A DNA stretch of 64,000 nt, from positions 124,001-188,000 of the forward strand of contig UBYA01000007.1 in NCBI GenBank assembly GCA_900469615.1. Direction: 5' to 3'. A model generated the notes under the pieces. That model saw only the letters and a list, made by a program, of their open reading frames with translations. It made no database searches and was not told the origin of the DNA. The first letter of the stretch is position 1. The number at the start of each line of letters is the position of its first letter. The position numbers were made by a program, and so were the translations under genes. This DNA comes from Hyphomicrobiales bacterium (lineage in GTDB: Bacteria; Pseudomonadota; Alphaproteobacteria; Rhizobiales; Rhizobiaceae). Shown one piece after another: positions 24,295 to 33,910 of this stretch.

Positions 24295-26283
24295 ATGTCC
24301 GCGACCAAAATTCTCTGGGGCCAGATCCTCACCGTTCTTTCGATTGTTCTACTGTGCGTTTGGGGCGCGACCGAATGGGTGGCCTGGCGGCTGGCCTTCC
24401 AACCGGAACTGGGCGTGCCCTGGTTTTGGCTGTTCGGCTTTCCCGTTTACCTGCCGCCCGCCTTCTTCTGGTGGTGGTACGCCTATGACGCCTATGCACC
24501 ATCGATTTTTGTGGAAGGCGCCTATATCGCCGCATCCGGCGGCCTGATCGCGGCAGCCGTCGCCATCGGCATGTCGGTCTGGCGGGCGCGCGAGGCTAAG
24601 AAGGTTGAGACCTACGGCTCCGCCCGATGGGCTGACCCCGATGAGGTGATGGCCGCAGGTCTTCTGGGACACGATGGCGTCGTGCTTGGCCGCTATGACG
24701 AGCACTATCTGCGTCACGACGGTCCCGAACACATCCTCTGCTTCGCACCAACCCGATCCGGCAAGGGTGTCGGCCTCGTCGTGCCTTCGCTTCTGACCTG
24801 GCCCGGCTCGGTCATCGTTCATGACATCAAGGGCGAAAACTGGCAGCTCACGGCCGGCTTCCGCGCCCGGCATGGTCGCGTTCTGCTCTTCGATCCGACC
24901 AACGCCAAATCCTCAGCCTACAATCCCCTGCTGGAGGTTCGCCGCGGGGAATGGGAGGTGCGCGACGTCCAGAACATCGCCGATATCCTCGTCGATCCCG
25001 AAGGCTCCCTTGAAAAGCGCAACCATTGGGAAAAGACCAGCCACGCCTTGCTGGTCGGCGCCATCCTCCATGTCCTATATGCCGAGCCCGACAAGACGCT
25101 GGCCGGCGTCGCTGCTTTTCTCTCCGATCCGCGCCGCCCGATAGAGTCGACGCTCGCCGCCATGATGAAAACTGCGCATCTGGGCGAAGCCGGTCCGCAT
25201 CCTGTCATTGCCAGCGCAGCGCGCGAACTCCTCAACAAGTCCGACAATGAACGCTCGGGCGTACTCTCCACCGCCATGTCGTTTCTCGGCCTCTACCGCG
25301 ATCCGGTCGTGGCTGAGGTCACTCGCCACTGCGATTGGCGGATCATGGACCTGGTCGCGGCCAAACAACCGGCAACCCTCTATCTCGTCGTGCCGCCGTC
25401 CGACATCGCCCGGACCAAGCCGCTCATCCGTCTGATCCTCAACCAGGTCGGGCGCCGATTGACAGAGGATTTGCAGGCCAAGGCCGGACGCCACCGCCTT
25501 CTCCTGATGCTGGACGAGTTTCCGGCGCTGGGCAGACTGGATTTCTTTGAGAGCGCACTGGCCTTCATGGCGGGCTATGGCCTCAAGAGCTTTCTGATCG
25601 CCCAGTCGCTGAACCAGATCGAAAAGGCCTACGGCGCGAACAACTCCATCCTCGACAACTGCCATGTCCGCGTCAGTTTCGCCACCAATGATGAACGGAC
25701 TGCCAAGCGCGTTTCGGATGCCCTCGGCACCGCCACCGAGATGAAGGCGATGAAGAATTATGCCGGACACCGGCTCTCGCCCTGGCTCGGACATCTGATG
25801 GTCTCGCGTTCCGAGACGGCACGCCCCCTCCTGACACCCGGCGAAATCATGCAACTGCCGCCGACCGACGAGATCGTCATGGCGGCGGGCCTCGCGCCGA
25901 TCCGCGCGAAGAAGGCGCGTTATTACGAGGATGCCCGCTTCAAGGAACGCCTGCTGCCCCCACCCAAGCTGATCCCTTCAGCGGTTGGACGGCGCGACGA
26001 CTGGACCAGCCTGCCGGCGCCTGACAGGCCCGAGCTTTCCGCACCTCATATGCCAAACGGCGATCAAGGCGACGAAGATCCAACCGAATCCGAACGTCGG
26101 CATCAGCCTGAACTCAACCGCGTCACGCCGATCGAGAAGAAAGCCCCGATCAGCAACGAATTTGAAATCGACCTGCCGGATGACACGGATGAAGACGCCG
26201 TCCGCAATAGCCGCCTGTCCCGCGTCATGCAGGGCGTCGCGCGTCAGGTCTCGCTCGATCCCGACGATGGCATGGACCTGTGA
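24295..26283 (+). CDS. traG: Conjugal transfer coupling protein TraG/VirD4
   Basis: A 662-residue type IV coupling protein. Two or three membrane spans occupy residues 8-100 (ILTVLSIVLLCVWG; FWLFGFPVYLPPAFFWWW; AAVAIGMSVW). Then come the TraG blocks YGSARWA, Walker A PTRSGKGVG at about 152-160, VIVHDIKGENW, FDPTNA, and Walker B LLLMLDEFPALG at about 402-413. It links the relaxosome to the Trb channel at the inner membrane. The start at 24295 is chosen because the earlier in-frame ATG lies inside the relaxase gene. Confidence 0.94.
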   Translation: MSATKILWGQILTVLSIVLLCVWGATEWVAWRLAFQPELGVPWFWLFGFPVYLPPAFFWWWYAYDAYAPSIFVEGAYIAASGGLIAAAVAIGMSVWRAREAKKVETYGSARWADPDEVMAAGLLGHDGVVLGRYDEHYLRHDGPEHILCFAPTRSGKGVGLVVPSLLTWPGSVIVHDIKGENWQLTAGFRARHGRVLLFDPTNAKSSAYNPLLEVRRGEWEVRDVQNIADILVDPEGSLEKRNHWEKTSHALLVGAILHVLYAEPDKTLAGVAAFLSDPRRPIESTLAAMMKTAHLGEAGPHPVIASAARELLNKSDNERSGVLSTAMSFLGLYRDPVVAEVTRHCDWRIMDLVAAKQPATLYLVVPPSDIARTKPLIRLILNQVGRRLTEDLQAKAGRHRLLLMLDEFPALGRLDFFESALAFMAGYGLKSFLIAQSLNQIEKAYGANNSILDNCHVRVSFATNDERTAKRVSDALGTATEMKAMKNYAGHRLSPWLGHLMVSRSETARPLLTPGEIMQLPPTDEIVMAAGLAPIRAKKARYYEDARFKERLLPPPKLIPSAVGRRDDWTSLPAPDRPELSAPHMPNGDQGDEDPTESERRHQPELNRVTPIEKKAPISNEFEIDLPDDTDEDAVRNSRLSRVMQGVARQVSLDPDDGMDL

Positions 26284-26290
26284 GGCGCAC

Positions 26291-26740
26291 ATGACGAGAT
26301 CACCCCGCAAGCAACGCCTTTCCGTTTATCTCGAACCCGCTGTCATGAAACGTCTCGTCGAACATGCGGCGCGACGGGACCAGTCCCGGTCTCTCATTGC
26401 CGAAGCGGCGATCGAATCCTTCCTCTCACCTGACGCGGCCGAGCGTCAGGAAGCAGCCTTCACCAAGCGTCTCGATCAGATCGATCGTCGCATCGCGCGC
26501 CTCGAACGCGATGTCGGGATTTCGGTCGAGACCCTGGCGGTGTTTGTGCGCTTCTGGTTGTCCACGACCCCGGCCCTGCCCGAACCCGCAGCGCAGGCCG
26601 CCCGAGCCAAGACCGGCGAACGTTACGATGCCTTTGTCACCGCACTCGGACGGCGGCTCGCCAAGGGGCCGCAGCTCCGGCAGGAGATTTCGGAGGATAT
26701 GGACGTGTCGGATCAGACGGCCAAACACGATCGACTTTAA
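26291..26740 (+). CDS. CopG-like ribbon-helix-helix protein, tail possibly altered
   Basis: A 149-residue protein with an N-terminal ribbon-helix-helix (RKQRLSVYLEPAVMKRLVEHAARRDQSRSLIAEAAIESFL), then a coiled segment (LDQIDRRIARLERDVGISVETLAVF) and a hydrophobic stretch RFWLSTT. It is the CopG-like gene that normally stands between traG and trbB. Here hipBA separates it from trbB, and its last residues (SDQTAKHDRL) may have been altered by that insertion. It starts 7 bp after traG. It may regulate the transfer operon. Confidence 0.85.
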   Translation: MTRSPRKQRLSVYLEPAVMKRLVEHAARRDQSRSLIAEAAIESFLSPDAAERQEAAFTKRLDQIDRRIARLERDVGISVETLAVFVRFWLSTTPALPEPAAQAARAKTGERYDAFVTALGRRLAKGPQLRQEISEDMDVSDQTAKHDRL

Positions 26741-26769
26741 CGGTTGCGCGAACGAAAGACCTTCAATCT

Positions 26770-28053
26770 CTATTCGTCAAAAGCATATTTATTTAGGAAT
26801 TGCCGTTCCCAAAGAAACGCCCGGTCGACAGCGCTGAGTTCCGCTTCATCGCAAATGTCGCCCCAAGCTGCCCGGATACCTTCGATCTGTGCGTCTATGA
26901 TTTCATCGGCGTCCGCGGCACCCAACAGGAAGGCGGATGCTGCGGCACGGCAGGTTTCCAGGCGGCTACGCCGATCCTCCTCCCCGATCAGCATGGCCTG
27001 ATTGGCCTCGCGACCGGTGCGCGGCTGAGGGCAGATGTCGTAGGCGGGCGTAAGCGACAGCGATGCGCCACCCCAGAAGGCCGCGTGATTGCGGGCATGG
27101 TCGTCGGTGTTGCCCGAGAGCACATTGAACACCATACGCCCGAACAATTCCCACAGCGCTTCTTTTGGATCGGTGAAGCGGGCGCGGATGATGTCGGCAA
27201 GATCGCGATAGCTGGTATATCGTGCCTGCATTTCGGACAGGCCAAACACCGTTAGCGCCGAGACCATCGCGCGCCGCGTCCATCCTTTTTCTGTACGCGC
27301 GCGATCAAAGCGCTTGACCAGCAGCACGTCCTTGCCACTGGCCTTGACCAGCCTGACGTGGGCGACGTTGAGCCCGGCTGCCACGTCGGCCAGCCGCATC
27401 GCCACATATTCCGCCTTGACGATGGCATAGGTATCGTTTGTCGCTGAAAATTTTGCGATAAACTTGTCTTCGCCATCGGCAATCAACGCCTTTGGTCGGG
27501 CACCGCCGATGGAACTGCCATGAAACAAGGCCCTGTCGAGGGCTGGCGGAATAGGCTCCCCCCGGTCAACGCGCTCGGCCGCTTCCAGCAACTCCTCAAG
27601 CGTTGCATTTTCAGCTTCGCGTGGCTCATAACGATCCGGCGACGCCTGAAAATCTAGGGCACCGATGCGGTCGGAGCCAGAATTCAGCATGTAGGTCAAC
27701 TCATCGAATTCGACCGCTTGTGCGTCAGCACCCTTCAGCCCCGTCAGCCGGTTGATGATGACCCTTCGCCCCCAGGCATCTGGCGATCCGTCGCGCAAGG
27801 CGCCGGCCATGTCGAGCGGTGCCTGTGGAACAAGCGCGCCGCGCTGCAACGGCAATTCCGGCAGATAGATCGGGATGGCGTCAGAACGTTCCAGATAGGA
27901 ACGGCCGTAGTTGAAGACGTGAATATCGCCTTCGCGGGCAAGACGTCCGGCGACGACAGGTTCCGTGCTTCCAGGCAACCAGATCCACACATAGGCCTCA
28001 CGCGGCAGCGCTCTTGAACTCTGCCGATCGCCTGTCTTCCGCTCAGAAGTCAT
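26770..28053 (-). CDS. hipA: HipA-like serine/threonine kinase toxin
   Basis: A 427-residue HipA-family kinase. The N-terminal subdomain contains FNYGRSYLERSDAIPI. The ATP-binding loop is SIGGARPKAL (HGSSIGGARPK at 178-188), and the catalytic loop GNTDDHARNH spans 314-323, followed by PAYDICP (DFG equivalent). HipA phosphorylates translation factors such as glutamyl-tRNA synthetase and induces dormancy. It overlaps hipB by 11 bp. The pair is antisense to the flanking transfer genes and interrupts the usual copG-trbB arrangement, so it is cargo that could stabilise the element. Confidence 0.92.
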   Translation of the reverse strand: MTSERKTGDRQSSRALPREAYVWIWLPGSTEPVVAGRLAREGDIHVFNYGRSYLERSDAIPIYLPELPLQRGALVPQAPLDMAGALRDGSPDAWGRRVIINRLTGLKGADAQAVEFDELTYMLNSGSDRIGALDFQASPDRYEPREAENATLEELLEAAERVDRGEPIPPALDRALFHGSSIGGARPKALIADGEDKFIAKFSATNDTYAIVKAEYVAMRLADVAAGLNVAHVRLVKASGKDVLLVKRFDRARTEKGWTRRAMVSALTVFGLSEMQARYTSYRDLADIIRARFTDPKEALWELFGRMVFNVLSGNTDDHARNHAAFWGGASLSLTPAYDICPQPRTGREANQAMLIGEEDRRSRLETCRAAASAFLLGAADADEIIDAQIEGIRAAWGDICDEAELSAVDRAFLWERQFLNKYAFDE

Positions 28054-28381
28054 CCTTCACCTCCGTGCGCGGACGGCGGATCGACTGAGGCAGCAGCGCC
28101 AGCTTGTCCTCGACGCGGGCAATCTGGGTGGCAAGGGCCGATGGCTCACTGACAAACAACGGCACTCCAACCAGATGAGCCGCCTCGAACACCAGTCCGA
28201 TTTCCGCCTTGGCGCTTCCCTTCTCGATCATCTGCAAGGTGCTGCGGGCAATCCCGATGCGCTCCGCAAGATCGGCTTCCGACATCTTGCGCTGTTTACG
28301 GGCAAGCTTGATCTGCCCGCCCATAAGGACGAGCGCTTCCTGCGTTGCACGCGAATAGGTTCGAATGGTGGAAACCATCAA
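28043..28381 (-). CDS. hipB: HipB-like XRE antitoxin
   Basis: A 112-residue protein whose residues 20-75 form an XRE helix-turn-helix: GGQIKLARKQRKMSEADLAERIGIARSTLQMIEKGS. The C-terminal tail is basic. It is the antitoxin of the downstream HipA-like kinase and overlaps it by 11 bp. An inverted repeat CATGAA/TTCATG 20 bp upstream (28401-28417) fits autorepression. Confidence 0.9.
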   Translation of the reverse strand: MMVSTIRTYSRATQEALVLMGGQIKLARKQRKMSEADLAERIGIARSTLQMIEKGSAKAEIGLVFEAAHLVGVPLFVSEPSALATQIARVEDKLALLPQSIRRPRTEVKDDF

Positions 28382-28400
28382 TTTTGCCTCTTATGCCGGT

Positions 28401-28417
28401 CATGAATATCCTTCATG
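28401..28417 (-). promoter_or_regulatory. Probable HipB operator
   Basis: CATGAA-TATCC-TTCATG is a 6-bp inverted repeat directly upstream of hipB. The surrounding 28382-28500 is AT-rich and must hold the hipBA promoter. The remainder of the gap to 28758 shows no convincing gene. Confidence 0.5.
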
Positions 28418-28758
28418 CCTGATATAAAAGGCACATAACACATAATCTTCGAATTTTCAATGAATGACCGCTATGGACGTCACAAAACGCCTTTATGAAG
28501 TTTATATCGGGCACATTTATGTACGGACGGCCTTCGCAAGGCTCTCGATAGCGATGACAAGATAGACGAAGGCGACCATAGCCCATCCTTGACGAGGCGC
28601 CTTCCGAAAACAAGGGGCAAGCAGGCCCGCCGTTCTCCTGTATTTGCACGCCACATCCCTACGACGACGAAAATCTGTTGAGCCTGCCCAAAATCTGGCT
28701 TTCTTAATCATCCCCGTGCCGAAAGCGTTTGTTCGCTGTCGGCAGAAATGGGGATCGG

Positions 28759-29751
28759 ATGGCCGCTTCACATCACAATTCCGAAGGCCTCGCACGCGGC
28801 GCGCGGATGCTGCGCACGGCGCTTGGCCCGGCCATCGCCCGGTTCCTGGAAGACGGCTCCGTCGTCGAGGTGATGCTGAACCCGGATGGACGCATCTGGA
28901 TTGACCGGCTCTCTGAAGGATTGTCCGATACGGGGGAGCGCCTGTCGCCCGCCGATGGCGAGCGCATCGTTCGTCTGGTCGCCCATCACGTCGGCGCCGA
29001 GGTCCATGCCGGTGCCCCGCGCGTTTCGGCCGAACTGCCCGAGACGGGGGAACGGTTCGAGGGATTGTTACCGCCTGTGGTCGCTGCTCCCGCCTTCGCC
29101 ATCCGCAAGCCCGCTGTCGCGGTGTTTACGCTCGGCGATTATGTCGCGGCCGGGATCATGTCGGCGGCACAGGCAGAGACGCTGCGCGAAGGTGTGGCCT
29201 CTCGCGCCAACATCCTCGTTGCCGGTGGCACCTCGACCGGCAAGACGACGCTGACCAACGCTCTGCTGGCGGAAGTCGCCAAGACCTCTGATCGCGTGGT
29301 CATCATCGAGGATACGCGCGAGCTGCAATGCGCCGCGACCAACCTCGTTGCCATGCGTACCAAGGATGGCGTCGCATCGCTCTCCGATCTCGTCCGCTCA
29401 TCGCTTCGCCTGCGCCCCGACCGCATCCCGGTCGGCGAAGTGCGTGGGGCCGAAGCCCTCGACCTGTTGAAGGCCTGGGGCACTGGCCATCCAGGCGGTG
29501 TCGGCACAATCCACGCCGGTTCTGCCATCGGTGCGCTACGGCGGATGGAACAGCTCATCCAGGAAGCCGTCGTCACTGTCCCACGCGCGCTGATCGCCGA
29601 AACGATTGATCTCGTCGCCGTGCTCTCCGGCCGCGGGTCCGCGCGCCGGCTCACAGAACTCGCCCGCGTCGAGGGCCTTGGCCCGGACGGCGACTACCGC
29701 ATCGTCTCCGCCATGATTTTCCACCAGCCAGAAGAAGGAACCTCTCAATGA
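28759..29751 (+). CDS. trbB: TrbB, VirB11-like secretion ATPase
   Basis: A 330-residue hexameric traffic ATPase: [11 protein letters not shown] in the N-terminal domain, Walker [10 protein letters not shown] near 156-164, the Asp box [11 protein letters not shown], and Walker B with [15 protein letters not shown] and the His box [11 protein letters not shown]. It powers pilus assembly at the inner membrane. The start [11 protein letters not shown] at 28759 is the usual N-terminus, but the ribosome binding site is poor, perhaps because the sequence in front was exchanged by the hipBA insertion. Confidence 0.94.
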   Translation: MAASHHNSEGLARGARMLRTALGPAIARFLEDGSVVEVMLNPDGRIWIDRLSEGLSDTGERLSPADGERIVRLVAHHVGAEVHAGAPRVSAELPETGERFEGLLPPVVAAPAFAIRKPAVAVFTLGDYVAAGIMSAAQAETLREGVASRANILVAGGTSTGKTTLTNALLAEVAKTSDRVVIIEDTRELQCAATNLVAMRTKDGVASLSDLVRSSLRLRPDRIPVGEVRGAEALDLLKAWGTGHPGGVGTIHAGSAIGALRRMEQLIQEAVVTVPRALIAETIDLVAVLSGRGSARRLTELARVEGLGPDGDYRIVSAMIFHQPEEGTSQ

Positions 29752-30104
29752 TGCCTGTTGTTCAGCCTTCGCGCCCGGAGGGCCTGCGCCTGCCGCGCCA
29801 GCGCCTCGCCATGACCGTTTCGGTCGCCGCACTCTCTGTGGTGATGGCCGCGCCCGCTTACGCCTCCGGCTCATCCATGCCATGGGAGCAGCCGCTGCAA
29901 CAGATCCTGCAATCGATCGAAGGACCGGTCGCCAAGATCATCGCCGTCATCATCATTATCACCACGGGCCTGACGCTGGCCTTCGGCGACACGTCAGGCG
30001 GGTTCCGTCGTCTGATCCAGATCGTGTTCGGCCTGTCGATCGCTTTCGCGGCGTCGAGTTTTTTTCTGTCCTTTTTCTCGTTCGGCGGCGGAGCGCTGGT
30101 CTGA
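29748..30104 (+). CDS. trbC: TrbC, VirB2-like pilin
   Basis: A 118-residue prepilin. A long signal sequence (LAMTVSVAALSVVMAAPAYA, cleavage after about residue 39) is followed by two hydrophobic helices (VAKIIAVIIIITTGLTLAF and IVFGLSIAFAASSFFLSFF) separated by a short polar loop, the VirB2/TrbC hairpin. TraF is the likely processing enzyme. It overlaps trbB and trbD. Confidence 0.93.
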   Translation: MMPVVQPSRPEGLRLPRQRLAMTVSVAALSVVMAAPAYASGSSMPWEQPLQQILQSIEGPVAKIIAVIIIITTGLTLAFGDTSGGFRRLIQIVFGLSIAFAASSFFLSFFSFGGGALV

Positions 30105-30376
30105 TGATGACCGCTGCTGACGAGGTTCCGGGATTCACCGTCCCTGTCCATCGGGCGCTCAGCGAGCCGATCCTGCTCGGCGGCGCACCACGCGCCATCG
30201 CAATCCTGAACGGTACGCTGGCGGGCGCGGTCGGTCTCGGCCTGCGCCTCTGGCTGGTCGGCATCCTCATCTGGGCAATCGGGCATTTCGCGGCGGTGTG
30301 GGCGGCAAAGCGCGACCCGCTCTTCGTCGAGGTCGGTCGCCGCCATCTGCGCATCCCGGCGCACCTGACAGTTTGA
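30104..30376 (+). CDS. trbD: TrbD, VirB3-like inner-membrane protein
   Basis: A 90-residue protein starting MMTAADEVPGFTVPVHRALSEPILLGGAPR, with one or two membrane spans (about 33-65) and an ending RRHLRIPAHL. This matches TrbD/VirB3, which assists the VirB4-like ATPase. The start overlaps the trbC stop (TGATG), and trbE follows after 13 bp. Confidence 0.92.
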   Translation: MMTAADEVPGFTVPVHRALSEPILLGGAPRAIAILNGTLAGAVGLGLRLWLVGILIWAIGHFAAVWAAKRDPLFVEVGRRHLRIPAHLTV

Positions 30377-30389
30377 GGAGAGCGCCACC

Positions 30390-32828
30390 ATGATGAACCT
30401 CGCCGAATACCGTAACAAAAACGCCCGCCTTGCTGATTTCCTACCCTGGGTGGCGCTGGTTGGTTCCGGCATCGTGCTCAACAAAGACGGCAGCTTCCAG
30501 CGCACAGCGCGGTTTCGCGGTCCCGATCTGGATTCGGCCGTACCCGCTGAACTCGTCGCCGTGGCGGGGCGGTTGAACAACGCCTTCCGCCGTCTCGGTT
30601 CCGGTTGGGCGATCTTCGTCGAGGCGCAGCGCCATCCTTCGAACAGCTATCCCGACAGCCGCTTTCCCGATGCCGCGTCCGCCCTGGTTGATGCCGAACG
30701 AAAGGCTGATTTCGAAGAAGCCAGCGCGCATTTCGAGTCCAGCTATTTCCTGACCTTCACCTATCTGCCGCTCGCCGAGGACGCTGCTCGCGCCGAGACC
30801 TGGCTTTACGAGGGCCGTGAGAAGACCGGTATCGACCCCCATGAGGTGATGACCGGTTTCGCCGACCGCACCGACCGGCTGCTGCGCCTGATCGAAGCGT
30901 TCATGCCCGAATGCCGCTGGCTCGATGATGCCGAGACGCTGACCTATCTGCACGGCTGCGTTTCCACGGACCGGCACCGCGTCCGTGTCCCCGAGACGCC
31001 GATCTATCTCGACGCGCTGCTCGCCGATCGGCCGCTGATCGGCGGGCTGGAGCCACGCCTGGGATCGTCGCATCTGCGCGTGCTGACCATCACCGGCTTT
31101 CCGACCGCGACGACGCCGGGCCTGCTCGACGAGCTGAACCGGCTGGCTTTTCCCTATCGCTGGTCCACCCGGGCCATCCTGCTCGATAAAACCGATGCAG
31201 TGAAGCTGCTGACCAAAATCCGCCGCCAGTGGTTCGCCAAGCGCAAATCGATTGCCGCGATCCTGAAGGAGGTGATGACCAACGAACAATCGGTGCTGGT
31301 GGATACCGACGCCTCGAACAAGGCGGCGGATACCGATCTCGCGCTTCAGGAACTCGGCGCTGATTATGCCGGTATCGCCTATGTCACCGCGACCGTAACG
31401 GTCTGGGACAACGATCCGCGTATCGCCGACGAGAAACTGCGTCTGGTCGAGAAGGTCATCCAGGGCCGCGACTTCACGGCTATGCCTGAGACCATCAATG
31501 CGGTGGATGCCTGGCTCGGCTCCTTGCCAGGCCATGTCTACGCCAATGTGCGCCAGCCTCCGATTAGCACATTAAACCTTGCCCACATGATCCCCCTTAG
31601 TGCCGTGTGGGCGGGGCCGGAACGGGACGAGCACTTTGCAGCGCCCCCATTGCTGTTCGGCAAGACCGAAGGCTCGACCCCGTTCCGGTTTTCCCTCCAC
31701 GTTGGCGATGTTGGCCATACGCTGATTGTCGGTCCTACCGGCGCGGGCAAATCCGTGCTGCTGGCGCTGATGGCCTTGCAATTTCGGCGTTACCGGCGGT
31801 CACAAGTCTTCGCCTTCGATTTCGGCGGGAGCATTCGCGCCGCGGCACTCGCCATGCGCGGCGACTGGCACGATCTTGGCGGCGGTCTGACGGAGGGCAG
31901 CGCCGACAGCGTATCGCTACAACCACTCGCGCGCGTCGACGATGCCGCCGAACGTGCATGGGCTGCCGACTGGATCGCCGCGATCCTCGCCCGAGAGAGC
32001 GTCGCCATCACCCCGGAGGTGAAGGAACATCTCTGGACGGCGCTGACCTCGTTGGCTTCCGCACCGGTCGAGGAACGTACGATCACTGGCCTTTGCGTTC
32101 TCTTGCAGTCCAACGATCTGAAGCAGGCGCTCCGCCCCTACTGCATCGGCGGGGCCTGGGGCCGGTTGCTCGATGCCGAAATCGAATATCTGGGCACCGC
32201 CAGTTGCCAAGCCTTCGAGACCGAAGGGCTGATCGGCACTGAAGCCGCGCCCGCGGTGCTCGCCTATCTGTTCCATCGGATCGAGGATCGGCTCGACGGC
32301 TCGCCGACACTCATCATCGTCGATGAAGGCTGGCTGGCACTGGACGATGAGGGTTTCGCCTCCCAGCTCCGCGAATGGCTGAAGACGCTCCGGAAGAAGA
32401 ACGCCAGCGTCATCTTCGCTACGCAGTCGCTCAGCGACATCGACGGTTCGGCCATCGCGCCGGCCATCATCGAGAGCTGCCAGACCCGGCTTCTTCTGCC
32501 GAACGAACGCGCCATTGAGCCGCAGATCACCGCCATCTATCGCCGCTTCGGCCTCAACGACCGCCAGATTGAGATCCTCGCCCGCGCCATGCCCAAGCGC
32601 AACTATTACTGCCAGTCCCGACACGGCAACCGGCTGTTCGACCTGGGCCTGTCGGAAGTGGCGCTGGCGCTTTGCGCGGCATCTTCCAAGACCGATCAGG
32701 CGGCCATCGCGAAGATCATCGCCGAGCATGGCGCAGACGGCTTCCTCGACGCCTGGCTGCGCCATCGTGGCGTCGATTGGGCTGCCGACCTCATCCCCAA
32801 CCTCACCAACCTGGAGACACTGTCATGA
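30390..32828 (+). CDS. trbE: TrbE, VirB4-like ATPase
   Basis: An 812-residue ATPase. The N-terminal CagE/TrbE domain begins MMNLAEYRNKNARLADFLPW. Walker A GPTGAGKSV lies near 448-456, and Walker B LIIVDEGWLAL near 640-650, followed by KTLRKKNASVIFATQSLSDI. It energises channel assembly at the inner membrane. It overlaps trbJ by ATGA. Confidence 0.95.
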   Translation: MMNLAEYRNKNARLADFLPWVALVGSGIVLNKDGSFQRTARFRGPDLDSAVPAELVAVAGRLNNAFRRLGSGWAIFVEAQRHPSNSYPDSRFPDAASALVDAERKADFEEASAHFESSYFLTFTYLPLAEDAARAETWLYEGREKTGIDPHEVMTGFADRTDRLLRLIEAFMPECRWLDDAETLTYLHGCVSTDRHRVRVPETPIYLDALLADRPLIGGLEPRLGSSHLRVLTITGFPTATTPGLLDELNRLAFPYRWSTRAILLDKTDAVKLLTKIRRQWFAKRKSIAAILKEVMTNEQSVLVDTDASNKAADTDLALQELGADYAGIAYVTATVTVWDNDPRIADEKLRLVEKVIQGRDFTAMPETINAVDAWLGSLPGHVYANVRQPPISTLNLAHMIPLSAVWAGPERDEHFAAPPLLFGKTEGSTPFRFSLHVGDVGHTLIVGPTGAGKSVLLALMALQFRRYRRSQVFAFDFGGSIRAAALAMRGDWHDLGGGLTEGSADSVSLQPLARVDDAAERAWAADWIAAILARESVAITPEVKEHLWTALTSLASAPVEERTITGLCVLLQSNDLKQALRPYCIGGAWGRLLDAEIEYLGTASCQAFETEGLIGTEAAPAVLAYLFHRIEDRLDGSPTLIIVDEGWLALDDEGFASQLREWLKTLRKKNASVIFATQSLSDIDGSAIAPAIIESCQTRLLLPNERAIEPQITAIYRRFGLNDRQIEILARAMPKRNYYCQSRHGNRLFDLGLSEVALALCAASSKTDQAAIAKIIAEHGADGFLDAWLRHRGVDWAADLIPNLTNLETLS

Positions 32829-33592
32829 CGCTTCGTCAATTCCCGGGCCGCACCCGCGCGGTGATGATCGCCGCCGCCCTTGCCATCCCGTTCTCGGTAT
32901 CGCCCGTCCTGACAACACCGGCGTCCGCGCAATGGATCGTCTACGATCCGACCAATTATGCGCAGAACCTGCTTTCGGCGACACGGGCGCTTCAACAGAT
33001 CAACAATCAGATCACCTCGCTTCAGAATGAAGCGCAGATGCTGATCAACCAGGCGCGCAATCTGGCGAGCCTGCCATACTCGTCTCTCCAACAACTCCAG
33101 CAATCGGTGAGCCGCACCCAACAGCTTCTCGGCCAGGCCCAGAACATTGCTTACAATGTGCAAGCGATCGATCGGGCCTTCCAGACCCAATACGCCAATG
33201 TCTCCATGTCGGCTTCGGACGCGCAACTCATTTCGGATGCCAAGACCCGTTGGCAGAACACGGTTGGCGGCCTTCAGGACGCCATGCGCGTGCAGGCCAC
33301 CGTCGTTGGCAATATCGACACCAACCGCACCGAGATGTCATCCCTCGTTGGCGCCAGCCAGTCTGCCACTGGCGCTTTGCAAGCAACCCAGGCCGGAAAC
33401 CAGCTCCTCGCCCTTCAAGCCCAGCAACTGAGCGATCTCACGGCGGTCGTTGCCGCCAATGGGCGGGCGCAGGCTTTGCAATCGGCCGAACAGGCCGCCG
33501 CTGCCGAACAGGGGCGCGAACAACGCCGCCGCTTCCTGACGCCAGGTTCCGGTTATCAGGCTGGCAGTGCCCAGATGTTCTACGGCAATTGA
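32825..33592 (+). CDS. trbJ: TrbJ, VirB5-like pilus-associated protein
   Basis: A 255-residue periplasmic protein with a signal peptide (residues 1-33, PASAQWIVYDPTNY follows) and long alpha-helical, glutamine-rich segments (ALQQINNQITSLQNEAQML; QQLQQSVSRTQQLLGQAQ) typical of TrbJ. It overlaps trbE by ATGA. The C-terminal end has RRRFLTPGSGYQAG. Confidence 0.92.
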   Translation: MTLRQFPGRTRAVMIAAALAIPFSVSPVLTTPASAQWIVYDPTNYAQNLLSATRALQQINNQITSLQNEAQMLINQARNLASLPYSSLQQLQQSVSRTQQLLGQAQNIAYNVQAIDRAFQTQYANVSMSASDAQLISDAKTRWQNTVGGLQDAMRVQATVVGNIDTNRTEMSSLVGASQSATGALQATQAGNQLLALQAQQLSDLTAVVAANGRAQALQSAEQAAAAEQGREQRRRFLTPGSGYQAGSAQMFYGN

Positions 33593-33599
33593 GGGTGGC

Positions 33600-33908
33600 A
33601 TGATGGACGGCAAGACCCTCGCGCGTCTCGCGGCCGTGATTTTCGTGGCCGTCGCCATCATCGCGACAGCGATCGAGATGAACCGCCGTGATGTGTCTCA
33701 AGATGCCTCCGTGACCTCTCCGCCTGCCGCCCCAAGGCCGGACCCGCTCGATGCGGAACTTGCCCGGTGCAGCGGAATTGGCGAAGCCGGAAGCCGCGAT
33801 CCGGCCTGCCTGAAGGCATGGGCGGAAAACCGCCGCCGCTTCCTCGGCCAACCCGCCTCGTCGGCTCCTGCCCCGCAGCCGCCGTCTCCTGAGAATGGAG
33901 CGCGCTGA
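33600..33908 (+). CDS. trbK: TrbK-alt, putative entry exclusion protein
   Basis: A 102-residue protein with an N-terminal membrane span (LARLAAVIFVAVAIIATAI), a proline-rich linker, and the block ELARCSGIGEAGSRDPACLKAWAENRRRFL, which is the signature of TrbK-alt in rhizobial trb clusters. The two cysteines could form a disulfide in the periplasm. It is expected to block redundant transfer into cells that already carry the element. Confidence 0.85.
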   Translation: MMDGKTLARLAAVIFVAVAIIATAIEMNRRDVSQDASVTSPPAAPRPDPLDAELARCSGIGEAGSRDPACLKAWAENRRRFLGQPASSAPAPQPPSPENGAR

Positions 33909-33910
33909 CC

